From contig NZ_JAUSUT010000001.1 of the NCBI RefSeq assembly GCF_030814215.1, forward strand, positions 1,240,001-1,304,000: a DNA stretch of 64,000 nt. Direction: 5' to 3'. The notes beneath the pieces were generated by a model, which saw nothing but the letters and a program-made list of their open reading frames with translations, was not told where the DNA came from and ran no database searches. Below are positions 41,945 through 50,020 of the stretch, piece after piece. Origin of the DNA: Amycolatopsis thermophila (GTDB lineage: Bacteria > Actinomycetota > Actinomycetes > Mycobacteriales > Pseudonocardiaceae). Position 1 is the first letter of the stretch; each line of letters opens with the position of its first letter. The position numbers were made by a program, and so were the translations under genes.

Positions 41945-42583
41945 GTGACCTCCGAGACGCTCGCGGCGAGTGGCGGCGACCACGCCGAGGGCTACCTGCC
42001 CGGCCACCCGACCGACGGTGCGCTGCTCGCCGCGCTGGCACGCTCGGCGGAGCTCGGCTGCCTCGCGCTCGGGCCGGCGACCGGTGCCGCGCTGTGCTTC
42101 CTCGCGACCAGCCTGCGGGCCCGCGCGGTGGTCGAGATCGGCACCGGCATCGGGGTCAGCGGGCTCTACCTGCTGCGCGGCATGGCGCCGGACGGGGTCC
42201 TCACCTCGATCGACATCGAGCCCGAACACCACCAGGCGGCGCGCCGCACGTTCCGCGACGCCGGGTACCCGCCGGGCCGGACGCGGCTGATCATGGGGCG
42301 CGCCCTGGACGTGCTGCCCCGGCTGACCAGCGGCGGGTACGACCTGGTGTTCGTCGACGCGGCCCGCGCCGAGTACCCGAGGTACTTCGAGCACGGCGTG
42401 CAGCTGCTGCGGCCGGGCGGGGTCATCGCGTTCCACGGCGTCACCGACGCCGCGCGCGGCGAGCGGCGGGACCCGGGGGTGCTCGCGGCGCGGGAGCTGG
42501 CGCGGGCGATCCGCGAGGACGAGCGGCTGGTGCCGGCGTTGCTGCCCGTCGGCGGGGGGTTGCTGGTCGCCGCGGTGCAGTGA
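41945..42583 (+). CDS. O-methyltransferase (Rv1220c-like)
   Basis: The 212-residue SAM-dependent enzyme has VVEIGTGIGVSGLYLLRGM (SAM motif I, about 65-83), TSIDIEPEHHQAARRTF, and DLVFVDAARAEYPRYFEHG, the pattern of the class I O-methyltransferases that act on catechol-type or caffeoyl-type substrates. GTG 41945 is preferred over an upstream start by family length. It is divergent from sigE, as Rv1220c is from Rv1221. The substrate is not known. Confidence 0.88.
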   Translation: MTSETLAASGGDHAEGYLPGHPTDGALLAALARSAELGCLALGPATGAALCFLATSLRARAVVEIGTGIGVSGLYLLRGMAPDGVLTSIDIEPEHHQAARRTFRDAGYPPGRTRLIMGRALDVLPRLTSGGYDLVFVDAARAEYPRYFEHGVQLLRPGGVIAFHGVTDAARGERRDPGVLAARELARAIREDERLVPALLPVGGGLLVAAVQ

Positions 42584-42732
42584 GCTCGCCGGCGCGTTCC
42601 CCCACATGATCGTTCCTGGTCAGCGCGCTGCGTCGCGCGGTGCTCGCGAGGTGTCACGGGCCTCGAAATTGTCGTACCCCTGGTGCAGGATCGCCTCACG
42701 CACCGTCCGGATCGGCGAGGGGGTCGTCACAC

Positions 42733-43512
42733 ATGCGCGAGGCAGTGCTGAGCGCGGCGCGGTTCATCACCACGCGCGCGCACGAACCGATAGCTCTGGG
42801 GGACGTCGCCGACCACGTCGGGTACAGCCCGTTCCACCTGGCCCGCACCTTCGAGCGGGAGATGGGCATCCCGCCGGGCCAGTTCCTCACCGCACACCGG
42901 TTCCAGCGGGCCAAACAGCTCCTGCTGCACACCGACGAGCGGATCATCGACATCTGCAACGAGGTCGGCTTCTCCGCGGTGGGCACGTTCACCACCCGCT
43001 TCACCGCGGCGGTCGGCACCACGCCGGTGGAGTTCCGGCGGCTGCCGGACGTGCTGACCGCGTCCCCGCCGCGGCCCGTCTCGGTCCCGGACGGTGACCA
43101 CGACGGCGGCGCGGTCACGGGTACGGTCCGGCTCAGCCCGGCCGCGCTGGCCGCCCTCGGCCCGAACCCGGCCGTCTACGTCGGGCTGTTCCCCCGCCGC
43201 GCCGCCCGCGGGTTCCCGGTCAGCGGCACGCTCCTCGCCGAACCGGGGTGTTTCCTGCTCACCGGCGTCCCGCCGGGCACGTACTGGGTGCTGTCCTCGG
43301 CAGTGCCCACCCGGGACGGGCCGCAGGCCCAGCTGATCCCCGGCCGCAGCGTGCTCGGCGCCTGCCCGCGCGCGGTCCGCGTGACGCCCGAGACGCCGGT
43401 GCACCACCGCGACGTCGACCTGGACGTGGGCGCGGAGTGGTCCCAGCCGGTCCTGATCGCCCTGCCCGCCCTGACCTCGGCCGGAGCGCAAGAACGGAGA
43501 AGACAACGGTGA
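42733..43512 (+). CDS. AraC-family transcriptional regulator
   Basis: The 259-residue protein has an N-terminal AraC-type double helix-turn-helix: DVADHVGYSPFHLARTFEREMGIPPGQF and RIIDICNEVGFSAVGTFTTRFTAAVGTTP (within residues 16-100), then a C-terminal beta-rich domain (PAVYVGLFPRRAARGFPVSGT) that is not a common cupin. The HTH-first order is less usual than in classic AraC. The C-terminal domain may sense a ligand. ATG 42733. It stands just ahead of a VOC-family gene on the same strand, a possible target. Confidence 0.87.
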   Translation: MREAVLSAARFITTRAHEPIALGDVADHVGYSPFHLARTFEREMGIPPGQFLTAHRFQRAKQLLLHTDERIIDICNEVGFSAVGTFTTRFTAAVGTTPVEFRRLPDVLTASPPRPVSVPDGDHDGGAVTGTVRLSPAALAALGPNPAVYVGLFPRRAARGFPVSGTLLAEPGCFLLTGVPPGTYWVLSSAVPTRDGPQAQLIPGRSVLGACPRAVRVTPETPVHHRDVDLDVGAEWSQPVLIALPALTSAGAQERRRQR

Positions 43513-43536
43513 GAGCGCCACCGTAGGTTCCGTGAC

Positions 43537-43905
43537 GTGATCAGCCACCTGCACTCCGCCACGATCCTGGTCACCGACCAGGAGGAGGCCCTGCGCTTCT
43601 ACGTCGGCAAGCTCGGGTGGGAGAAGCGGGAGGACAACCGGTTCGGGCCTGCACACCGGTTCCTGACCGTGGCGCCACCGGGCGGGGTCACGGCGATCGT
43701 GCTCGGGCAGCCGGAGGTGTACGACCGCGCCGTTGCGCCCGGCGGCACCGGCATCACGGTGATCACACCCGACCTGGCCGCGGCCCGCGCCGAGATGACC
43801 GCCCAGGGCGTGGCCGTCGGCGAGCCGCAGGTCATGCCGTGGGGTGCGAAGGCGACGTGGTTCGCCGACCCGTTCGGGAACGAGTACTTCCTGCTCGAAG
43901 GCTGA
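43537..43905 (+). CDS. VOC-family (glyoxalase/bleomycin-resistance type) protein
   Basis: The 122-residue protein has two beta-alpha-beta-beta-beta modules of the vicinal oxygen chelate fold: HSATILVTDQEEALRFYVGKLGW and GTGITVITPDLAAARAEMTAQG, ending in ATWFADPFGNEYFLLEG. The metal ligands may be His6 and the late Glu. It might be a lyase, dioxygenase or antibiotic-binding protein. GTG 43537 starts 24 bp after the AraC stop. Its 3' end overlaps the MFS gene's frame on the other strand by 74 bp. Confidence 0.87.
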   Translation: MISHLHSATILVTDQEEALRFYVGKLGWEKREDNRFGPAHRFLTVAPPGGVTAIVLGQPEVYDRAVAPGGTGITVITPDLAAARAEMTAQGVAVGEPQVMPWGAKATWFADPFGNEYFLLEG

Positions 43906-45070
43906 CCACCGCGAGCCCGCCCAGCGCCAGCCAGAGCACCGCGACGCCGACCAGCCAGCTCCACCCGGCGTGCGCGAACACGACGCTGCCGAGCGTGCCG
44001 CCGACGCTGCTGCCGAGGTAGTAGGCGAGGTTGTAGGTGCCCGAGGCCTGGCCGCGCGCGCCCTCCGGCGCCTCGGCCGCCGCCCAGCCGTTGGCCACCG
44101 AGTGCGCCGCGAAGAACCCGCCGGTCAGCACGAGGAACCCGGCCACCACCAGGGGCAGCGAGTCGGGCAGCGTGAGCAGGATGCCGGCCGCCATCACGGT
44201 CAGCCCGCCCAGCACGGCGCGCGGACGGCCGAAGCGGGCGACCAGACGTCCGGCGTTGGAGGACGACACCGAGCCGACCGCGTAAGCGAGGAACACCAGT
44301 GACGCGACGGCCGGGGAGAGGTTCAGCGGTTCGCCGGTCAGCCGGAAGCCGGCGGCGTTGTACATGGCGACGAAGCCGCCCATCGCGAGCATCGCGACGC
44401 CGTATTGCACGAGCAGCACCCGGCTGCGCAGTGCCGCACCGAGGCCGGTGACGACGGTACCCAGCTGGTTCCCGGAGCGGGTTCCGCGCGCGCGGCCGCC
44501 GCCCGGCAGCGCGCGGATCGTGACCGCGGTGCACACCAGCGCCACTCCGGCGACCACGGCCAGCGCGCCGTGCCAGCCGAACGACTCCGCCGTGAACCCC
44601 GCGGACAGACGCCCGAGCATGCCGCCGACGGTGTTGCCCGCGATCATCGCCCCGACCGCGGCCGCCACCCCGGTCTGGCCCAGTTGTTCGACCAGGTACG
44701 CCGACGCCACGCCCGGGAAGCCCGCGATCGCGATGCCCTGCAGGGCCCGCAGCGCCAGCAGCAGCGGGTACGTGGGCGCGAACGGGAGCAGCAGGCCCAG
44801 CACGACCGACAAGGTCACCGACGCGATGATGACCGGCCGCCGCCCGATGATCTCGGACAGCGCCGCGATCGGCAGCACCGATATCGCCAGCGCGCCCGTC
44901 GCCACCGACACCGCCAGCGACGCCGAGCCCGGGTCGAGGTGGTACTGCTCGGCGAGCTGGGGCAGCACCGGCTGCGGCGCGTAGAGCAGGGCGAACGACG
45001 AGATCCCGGCGGTGGCGACGGCGAGCTTCACGCGCCGGGTGTTCGGGCGGGCGGGGGCGGCGACGGGCAC
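43832..45070 (-). CDS. MFS transporter (YnfM-like)
   Basis: The 412-residue protein has 12 predicted helices and MFS motifs: LAAPQPVLPQLAEQYHL-type start (YAPQPVLPQLAEQY), ALSEIIGRRPVII in loop 2-3 and a similar LVARFGRPRAVL in loop 8-9. This pattern is typical of exporters of the YnfM type. Its tail of about 20 residues (RAGSTRSRTGRR) lies over the VOC gene. It is divergent from a LysR gene, a classic regulator-exporter pair. Substrate unknown. Confidence 0.88.
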   Translation of the reverse strand: MPVAAPARPNTRRVKLAVATAGISSFALLYAPQPVLPQLAEQYHLDPGSASLAVSVATGALAISVLPIAALSEIIGRRPVIIASVTLSVVLGLLLPFAPTYPLLLALRALQGIAIAGFPGVASAYLVEQLGQTGVAAAVGAMIAGNTVGGMLGRLSAGFTAESFGWHGALAVVAGVALVCTAVTIRALPGGGRARGTRSGNQLGTVVTGLGAALRSRVLLVQYGVAMLAMGGFVAMYNAAGFRLTGEPLNLSPAVASLVFLAYAVGSVSSSNAGRLVARFGRPRAVLGGLTVMAAGILLTLPDSLPLVVAGFLVLTGGFFAAHSVANGWAAAEAPEGARGQASGTYNLAYYLGSSVGGTLGSVVFAHAGWSWLVGVAVLWLALGGLAVVSLRAGSTRSRTGRRTTSPSHPTA

Positions 45071-45096
45071 GAACTCGAAAGTAAGCTCCGCTAATC

Positions 45097-45126
45097 AATA
45101 GTCCAATACGCAGATCTGTCACTATT
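45097..45126. promoter_or_regulatory. Possible LysR-type binding repeat
   Basis: AATAGT (45097-45102) and ACTATT (45121-45126) are exact complements with an 18-bp spacer in the AT-rich gap between the MFS and LysR genes. A LysR regulator usually binds such divergent regions. Confidence 0.35.
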
Positions 45127-45132
45127 CATACC

Positions 45133-46062
45133 GTGGTGCATGAGAACGTCGAGGAATCGCCTGACCAGGGGCTGACCGCTCGGCTGGCACCCAGCCTGGC
45201 TCTCCTGGCCGTTGTGGGTGAAACGCGCAACATCACCCGTGCGGCCGAGCGACTGGGGGTTCCGCAACCCACCGTGAGCCGCCGGCTGGCCACCTTGTCC
45301 GAGGTCGCCGGCGCACCGCTGACCGAGCCGGACGGCCGTGGGGTGCGCCTGACGCGGGCGGGCGAGATCCTCGCCGCGACGGCCGTCCGGGCGCTCGGCG
45401 TGGTCGAGACGGGCGTGCGGCAGCTGCGGGAGGAGATCTCACCCGACAGCGGGCACGTCGTCCTCGGGTTCCTGCACCTGCTGGGCCGCTGGCTGGTGCC
45501 GTCCCTGCTCCGCGACTTCCGGGCCGCGCACCCCGGTGTGCGGTTCTCGCTGGTCCAAGGTTCGCGGCAGCACGTGCTCGACCGGCTGGCCGGCGGCGAG
45601 CTGGACCTCGCGCTGGTCGCTCCCCTCCCGGACGACCCGGCGTTGGAGAGCTTCGCGCTGTCGGAGCAGGACCTGCTGCTGTCGGTGCCGGAGGCGCACC
45701 CGCTGGCCCGGCGGCGCCGCATCCGCGTGCGGGAGCTGGCCGACGAACCGTTCGTGACGCTCGAGCACGGCTACGGGCTGCGGCAGATCGTCGACGACCT
45801 CTGTGCGGCGGCCGGGTTCGAGCCGAAGATCGCGTTCGAGAGCCAGGAGTCGGACACCGCGCGCGGCCTGGTCGCGGCCGGCCTGGGGGTGGCGCTCCTC
45901 CCCCGGTTCGGCCCGGCCCCGCCCGCCGGTGTGGTCGAGGTGCCGCTGTCCCCGCAGGTCAGCCGCACGATCGGACTGACCTGGCGTGCGGGCGAACACC
46001 TGACGCCCGCGGTGCACGCCTTCCGCGACTACGTCCGCACCGAGGGCAGGCGGCACGCCTGA
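45133..46062 (+). CDS. LysR-family transcriptional regulator
   Basis: The 309-residue protein has an N-terminal winged HTH at about 22-80 (ALLAVVGETRNITRAAERLGVPQPTVSRRLATLSE) and a periplasmic-binding-like effector domain (VVLGFLHLLGRWLVPSLLRDFRAAHPGVRFSLV, DLLLSVPEAHPLA, LVAAGLGVALLPRF). It is divergent from the MFS exporter gene and presumably activates it in response to its substrate. GTG at 45133 is the first start. The effector cannot be deduced. Confidence 0.92.
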   Translation: MVHENVEESPDQGLTARLAPSLALLAVVGETRNITRAAERLGVPQPTVSRRLATLSEVAGAPLTEPDGRGVRLTRAGEILAATAVRALGVVETGVRQLREEISPDSGHVVLGFLHLLGRWLVPSLLRDFRAAHPGVRFSLVQGSRQHVLDRLAGGELDLALVAPLPDDPALESFALSEQDLLLSVPEAHPLARRRRIRVRELADEPFVTLEHGYGLRQIVDDLCAAAGFEPKIAFESQESDTARGLVAAGLGVALLPRFGPAPPAGVVEVPLSPQVSRTIGLTWRAGEHLTPAVHAFRDYVRTEGRRHA

Positions 46063-46066
46063 CCGG

Positions 46067-47494
46067 CTACCGGACCGCCTGGTCGGTGCCGAAGGACTCC
46101 GCGAAGGCGACCAGCGTCCGGGCGGCGAAGCCGGTCGCTCCGGGAACGACCTCCGCGTACGGCTTCTCGGCGCGTGCGGGGCCCGCGATGTCCAGGTGCG
46201 CCCACGGCAGGCCTTCAGTGAACTCGCGCAGGAACAGCGCCGCCGTGATGCCGCCCGGCCCGCCCGGCGCCTGCTTCACGTCGGCCAGCTCGCCGCGCAC
46301 CGCGTCGGCGTGGGCGTCCAGCAGCGGCATCCGCCACCAGGCCTCGCCGACGCTCGCGCCGGCCTCGCGGATCCCGTCGGCCAGCTTGTCGTCCGTCGCG
46401 AACAGCCCGCCGGTCCGCAGGCCCAGCGCGACCTTCATCGCGCCGGTCAGGGTGGCCACGTCGATCACCGCGTCGGGGGTGAACCGCCGGATCCCGTAGG
46501 CGAGGGCGTCGGCCAGCACCATGCGGCCCTCGGCGTCGGTGTTGGCCACCTCGGTGGTCCGCCCGCCGTAGTGCCGGACCACGTCACCCGGGCGGTACGA
46601 CGACCCCGAGACGTGGTTCTCCGCCGCCGGCACCAGTGCCGTGACCCGCACCGGCAGCCGCAGCGACGCGATGGCCCGTGCCGCGGCGATGACGGCCCCG
46701 CCGCCGGCCATGTCGGTGCGCATCAGGTGCATCCCGTCGGCCGGCTTGATCGACAACCCGCCGGTGTCGAACGTGATGCCCTTGCCGACCAGCAGCAGGT
46801 GCCGGACCGCGCCGCGCGGCCGGTAGGTCAGCTCGATCAGCCGCGGCGGGCTCGCCGAGCCGCCGCCGACCGCGAGGATCCCGCCGAAGCCCTGGGCGGC
46901 CAGCCACTGCTCGTCCCGGACGGTGGCGGTCAGGCCGGGCACTTCGGCGGCCAGGCGCGCGGCCGTGTCCGCCAGCCACTCCGGGTTCTTGATGTTGGAC
47001 GGGGTGTTCGCCAGATCCCTGGCCAGGGCCGATGCTTCGGCCAGCGCGCGGACCCGGTCGACGATCCGCTGGTGACCGCCCTCCGGCGTCACCAGGCGCA
47101 GGGTGCGCAGCGCGGGCCGGCCGGAGTCCGCGGTGACCTTGAAGCGGTACCCGCCGAGCAGGGCGCCCAGGGTCAGCTCGGCCACCTGATCGCCGGTGAC
47201 GTCACCACCCAGCTCGACCTGGACCGCCTTGACGTCCGCGGCTTCCCGGGCGAGCGCGGCGCCCGCGGTGCGCCACTGCGCGGGCTCGCCCTCACCGATC
47301 CCCACCAGCCAGTGCACGTCCCCGCCGGGGAGCCGCCGGACCTCACCGGGCTTGCCGGAGTGCGGCACGCCGGCGACCGGCTCGCCGGCACCCGCGGGCA
47401 CCAGAACGGCCACCTCGGCGCCACGCCGGGGCGAGCCGGCGACCTCGACCTCGATCAACCGGCTGGGAACGGACGGCAGGGGAAACCGCGCCAT
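46067..47494 (-). CDS. pepA: Leucyl aminopeptidase (M17)
   Basis: The 475-residue enzyme has the M17 C-terminal catalytic domain: GKGITFDTGGLSIKP with metal and catalytic Lys residues (about 235-250), MRTDMAGGGAVIAA, the signature NTDAEGRMVLADAL and AHLDIAGPA near the end. The N-terminal domain is less conserved, as is usual. It releases N-terminal residues from peptides, using two metal ions, in the cytosol as a hexamer. ATG 47494 follows AGGAGG by 7 nt. The gene is monocistronic. Confidence 0.93.
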   Translation of the reverse strand: MARFPLPSVPSRLIEVEVAGSPRRGAEVAVLVPAGAGEPVAGVPHSGKPGEVRRLPGGDVHWLVGIGEGEPAQWRTAGAALAREAADVKAVQVELGGDVTGDQVAELTLGALLGGYRFKVTADSGRPALRTLRLVTPEGGHQRIVDRVRALAEASALARDLANTPSNIKNPEWLADTAARLAAEVPGLTATVRDEQWLAAQGFGGILAVGGGSASPPRLIELTYRPRGAVRHLLLVGKGITFDTGGLSIKPADGMHLMRTDMAGGGAVIAAARAIASLRLPVRVTALVPAAENHVSGSSYRPGDVVRHYGGRTTEVANTDAEGRMVLADALAYGIRRFTPDAVIDVATLTGAMKVALGLRTGGLFATDDKLADGIREAGASVGEAWWRMPLLDAHADAVRGELADVKQAPGGPGGITAALFLREFTEGLPWAHLDIAGPARAEKPYAEVVPGATGFAARTLVAFAESFGTDQAVR

Positions 47495-47566
47495 CTGGCG
47501 ACCTCCTGGAACCTCGAGACTGCGGCCGCGCGTGACGTCAGCCGGTGACGACGGGAGCGGGACGGA

Positions 47567-47734
47567 TCAGCTGGTGGCCTCCTGCAGGGCGACCCCCAGG
47601 TCCTTGGCCTCTTCGGCCGACAGCTCGACGACAAGTCGCCCACCGCCCTCGAGCGGAACGCGCATCACGAGGCCCCGCCCCTCCTTAGTCACCTCGAGGG
47701 GACCATCTCCGGTCCGGGGCTTCATGGCCGCCAT
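47567..47734 (-). CDS. DUF3117 small protein (Rv1211-like)
   Basis: The 55-residue protein MAAMKPRTGDGPLEVTKEGR ends GVALQEATS and matches the DUF3117 family, a highly conserved small actinobacterial protein. GGAGGG stands 7 nt before ATG 47734. An inner ATG three codons later is possible. Rv1211 lies beside tag-type Rv1210 in mycobacteria; here tag lies about 1 kb away on the same strand, with the enoyl-CoA hydratase gene between them. Function is unknown. Confidence 0.9.
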   Translation of the reverse strand: MAAMKPRTGDGPLEVTKEGRGLVMRVPLEGGGRLVVELSAEEAKDLGVALQEATS

Positions 47735-47902
47735 AGCGTGCTCCCTCCGTCTCAACCGGCGCGCCCGGGTCGCGCTCCTCAAGCCAACCGGGTCAGGCCC
47801 ATTCTCCCTCATCAGGATGGGGGCGCGAACGCGGACCGATCTTTTCGTGTTTGCTTAGGTGCTGGTATCGCCCGACACCCGACATATCAGGAGGACCCTC
47901 CG

Positions 47903-48697
47903 GTGACCACCGAGGACGTGCTGCTCACCGCCGACGCCGACGGCGTGCGCACCGTGACGCTCAACCGCCCCAAGGCCTACAACTCGCTCACGGTCGAGCT
48001 GAAGAAGCGCCTGCTGGCCGCGTTGCGCGACGCTTCCGCAGACCCCTCGGTGCGCGCGGTGGTGCTGACCGGGACGGGCAAGGCGTTCTGCGCGGGCCAG
48101 GACCTCAAGGAGCACGTCGGGCTGCTGCAGGCGGGCGACCCGGCGCCGCTGCGGACCGTCCAGGACCACTACAACCCGATCGTCCGGGCCATCGTCGAAA
48201 TGCCCAAACCGGTGATCGCCGCGGTCAACGGGCCGGCCGCGGGTGCGGGAGCCGCCTTCGCCTACGCCGCCGACCTGCGGATCGCCGCGTCGTCGGCGAA
48301 CTTCCTGATGGCGTTCGCCAACGTCGGATTGGGGCCGGACTCGGGCGCGTCGTGGACGCTGCAGCGGCTGGTCGGCTACGGCCGGGCGGCCGAGCTGATG
48401 CTGCTCGCGCGCACGGTCGCGGCCGAGGAGGCGCTGTCGCTGGGCCTGGTCACCGAGGTCGTGCCGGACGAGGAGCTGGCCGGGCGGGCGCAGGCGCTCG
48501 CGGCGAAACTCGCCGCCGGGCCGACGGTCAGCTACGCCAAGATCAAGCAGGTCCTGACCGTCGCCGCGGAGGGCAGCCTCGAGGACGCCCTGGCCGCCGA
48601 GGACGCCGCGCAGACCGTGCTCGGCTCGACGGCCGACCACCGCGAGGCGGTCGAGGCGTTCGTCGCCAAGCGCAAGCCCGACTTCCAGGGCAAGTAG
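47903..48697 (+). CDS. Enoyl-CoA hydratase/isomerase (crotonase family)
   Basis: The 264-residue crotonase has FCAGQDLKEH (about 62-71) and the oxyanion hole region KPVIAAVNGPAAGAGAAFAYAADLRIA (about 95-121), then GLGPDSGASWTLQRLVG. Its pattern (AGQDL, DSGAS) is nearest to PaaG/PaaB-type isomerases of phenylacetate or a related pathway, where the Glu usual in hydratases is replaced. So it may isomerise rather than hydrate. GTG 47903 is preceded by AGGAGG at 8 nt. It sits between DUF3117 and tag, divergent from the first. Confidence 0.88.
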   Translation: MTTEDVLLTADADGVRTVTLNRPKAYNSLTVELKKRLLAALRDASADPSVRAVVLTGTGKAFCAGQDLKEHVGLLQAGDPAPLRTVQDHYNPIVRAIVEMPKPVIAAVNGPAAGAGAAFAYAADLRIAASSANFLMAFANVGLGPDSGASWTLQRLVGYGRAAELMLLARTVAAEEALSLGLVTEVVPDEELAGRAQALAAKLAAGPTVSYAKIKQVLTVAAEGSLEDALAAEDAAQTVLGSTADHREAVEAFVAKRKPDFQGK

Positions 48698-48698
48698 G

Positions 48699-49268
48699 TC
48701 ACGAGGACGCGCGGAAGCAGGTCACCAGGTGGTCGTCGACCATGCCGGTGGCCTGCATCAGCGCGTAGCAGGTGGTCGGGCCGACGAAGGCGAAGCCGCG
48801 CTTCTTCAGCGCCTTCGCCATCGCGGTCGACTCCGGCGTGATGGCCGGGACGTCGGCGAGCGTCTTCGGGCGCGGCCGCTTCCCGGTCGGCGCGAACGAC
48901 CACAGCAGCTCGTCGAGCGGCTGGTCGAGGGCGACCACGGCGCGCGCGTTGGTGATCGCGGCCAGGATCTTCGCCCGGTTCCGCACGATCGACGCGTCGG
49001 CCATCAGGCGCTCGACGTCGTCGTCACCGAACTCGGCCACCTTCTCCGGCACGAACCCGGCGAAGGCGTTCCGGAAGCCCGCGCGCTTGCGCAGGATCGT
49101 GATCCACGACAGCCCGGACTGGAACGCCTCCAGGCACAGCCGCTCGAACAGCGCGTCCTGCCCGTGCAGCGGCACGCCCCACTCCGTGTCGTGGTACTCG
49201 GCGTAGTCCGGGGACGAGTTGCCCCACGGGCAGCGCGCGACCCCGTCGGCCCCCACCAGTTCCGTCAT
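48699..49268 (-). CDS. tag: DNA-3-methyladenine glycosylase I
   Basis: The 189-residue base-excision enzyme begins MTELVGADGVARCPWGNSSP and holds YHDTEWGVPLHGQDALFERLCLEAFQSGLSWITILRKR, SIVRNRAKI, and FVGPTTCYALMQATGMVDDH, the Tag signatures. It removes 3-methyladenine from DNA. Its ATG overlaps the stop of the SRPBCC gene by 4 bp. It is the last gene of a unit that runs gpgS, DivIVA-type, SRPBCC and tag. Confidence 0.93.
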   Translation of the reverse strand: MTELVGADGVARCPWGNSSPDYAEYHDTEWGVPLHGQDALFERLCLEAFQSGLSWITILRKRAGFRNAFAGFVPEKVAEFGDDDVERLMADASIVRNRAKILAAITNARAVVALDQPLDELLWSFAPTGKRPRPKTLADVPAITPESTAMAKALKKRGFAFVGPTTCYALMQATGMVDDHLVTCFRASS

Positions 49269-49720
49269 ACCTGCCCCACCGAGTAGCTCTCCGCGAACTT
49301 CGCGAACCGTTTCAGCGAATACCGCAATCCGAGCACGAACGCCGGCTTCACCACCGGCCACCCCAGCTGCCCGGCCGGCCCGAGCGGCGGCACCAGGCTC
49401 TCCGACCAGACGAACGTCGAGGAGTTCGCGCCCTTGGCGTGCACGTGGAAGGCGCCGGTGCCCTTGACGACCCCGCCCAGGTGCCGCACGGTGCACCGCA
49501 CCGGCGGCTCCCAGCTGGTGATCTCCATCGGGTCGGTGACGCCCACCCCGCGCACGCCGGTGAACGCCGTGAGCTTCGACCCGACGCTGCGCCCGTCGCC
49601 CTCGGTGACCTCCACGTGCGTGCCCAGCATCCACTCGTGCTGCCGTTCCCAATCGGTCAGCGCGAGCCAGGTCGTGCCTGCGCTCGCGCGGACGTCCACG
49701 GACAGGACCAGGTCGATCAT
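49265..49720 (-). CDS. SRPBCC-family (Bet v 1-like) protein
   Basis: The 151-residue protein has the START/Bet v 1-like fold with an N-terminal MIDLVLSVDVRASAGTTWLALTDWERQHEWMLG, a central VGVTDPMEITSWEPPVRCTV and a C-terminal helix. Such proteins carry hydrophobic ligands in a cavity and may act in lipid or polyketide handling. The start overlaps the DivIVA-type stop and its own stop overlaps the tag start, each by 4 bp. Function is not deducible. Confidence 0.8.
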   Translation of the reverse strand: MIDLVLSVDVRASAGTTWLALTDWERQHEWMLGTHVEVTEGDGRSVGSKLTAFTGVRGVGVTDPMEITSWEPPVRCTVRHLGGVVKGTGAFHVHAKGANSSTFVWSESLVPPLGPAGQLGWPVVKPAFVLGLRYSLKRFAKFAESYSVGQV

Positions 49721-50019
49721 CCCGACGTCTGCCGTTCCGCCTCGAGCTGGGCCACCCGCTCGCGGAGCGTGTCGATCTCGGTGCCCAGACGGCGCATCAC
49801 CCAGTCCACTTCGGACATCTTGTACCCGCGCAGCACCAGCTGGAAGCGCACCTGGTGCACGTCCTCGCCGGTGATGTCGCGCACCGGCAGGCGCGTCGGC
49901 GAGCTGCCCGGCGGCAGCGGCGCGAGCTCCTCGCCGCGGCCGAACACGACAGCGGCCAGCAGGAACACCACCGCCGCCACGAGCAGCATGATCACGAGGT
50001 AGATCAGGGCGGTCGTCAC
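49717..50019 (-). CDS. Membrane-anchored DivIVA-domain protein (Rv1209-like)
   Basis: The 100-residue protein has one N-terminal transmembrane helix (about residues 4-26) and a short DivIVA-type coil: VRFQLVLRGYKMSEVDWVMRRLGTEIDTLRERVAQL. DivIVA proteins bind curved membrane and guide polar growth in actinobacteria; this one lacks the usual N-terminal DivIVA membrane tip and uses a helix instead. GTG 50019 is 1 bp after the gpgS stop. Its place between gpgS and the SRPBCC gene hints at a link to envelope glucan synthesis. Confidence 0.75.
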   Translation of the reverse strand: MTTALIYLVIMLLVAAVVFLLAAVVFGRGEELAPLPPGSSPTRLPVRDITGEDVHQVRFQLVLRGYKMSEVDWVMRRLGTEIDTLRERVAQLEAERQTSG

Positions 50020-50020
50020 A

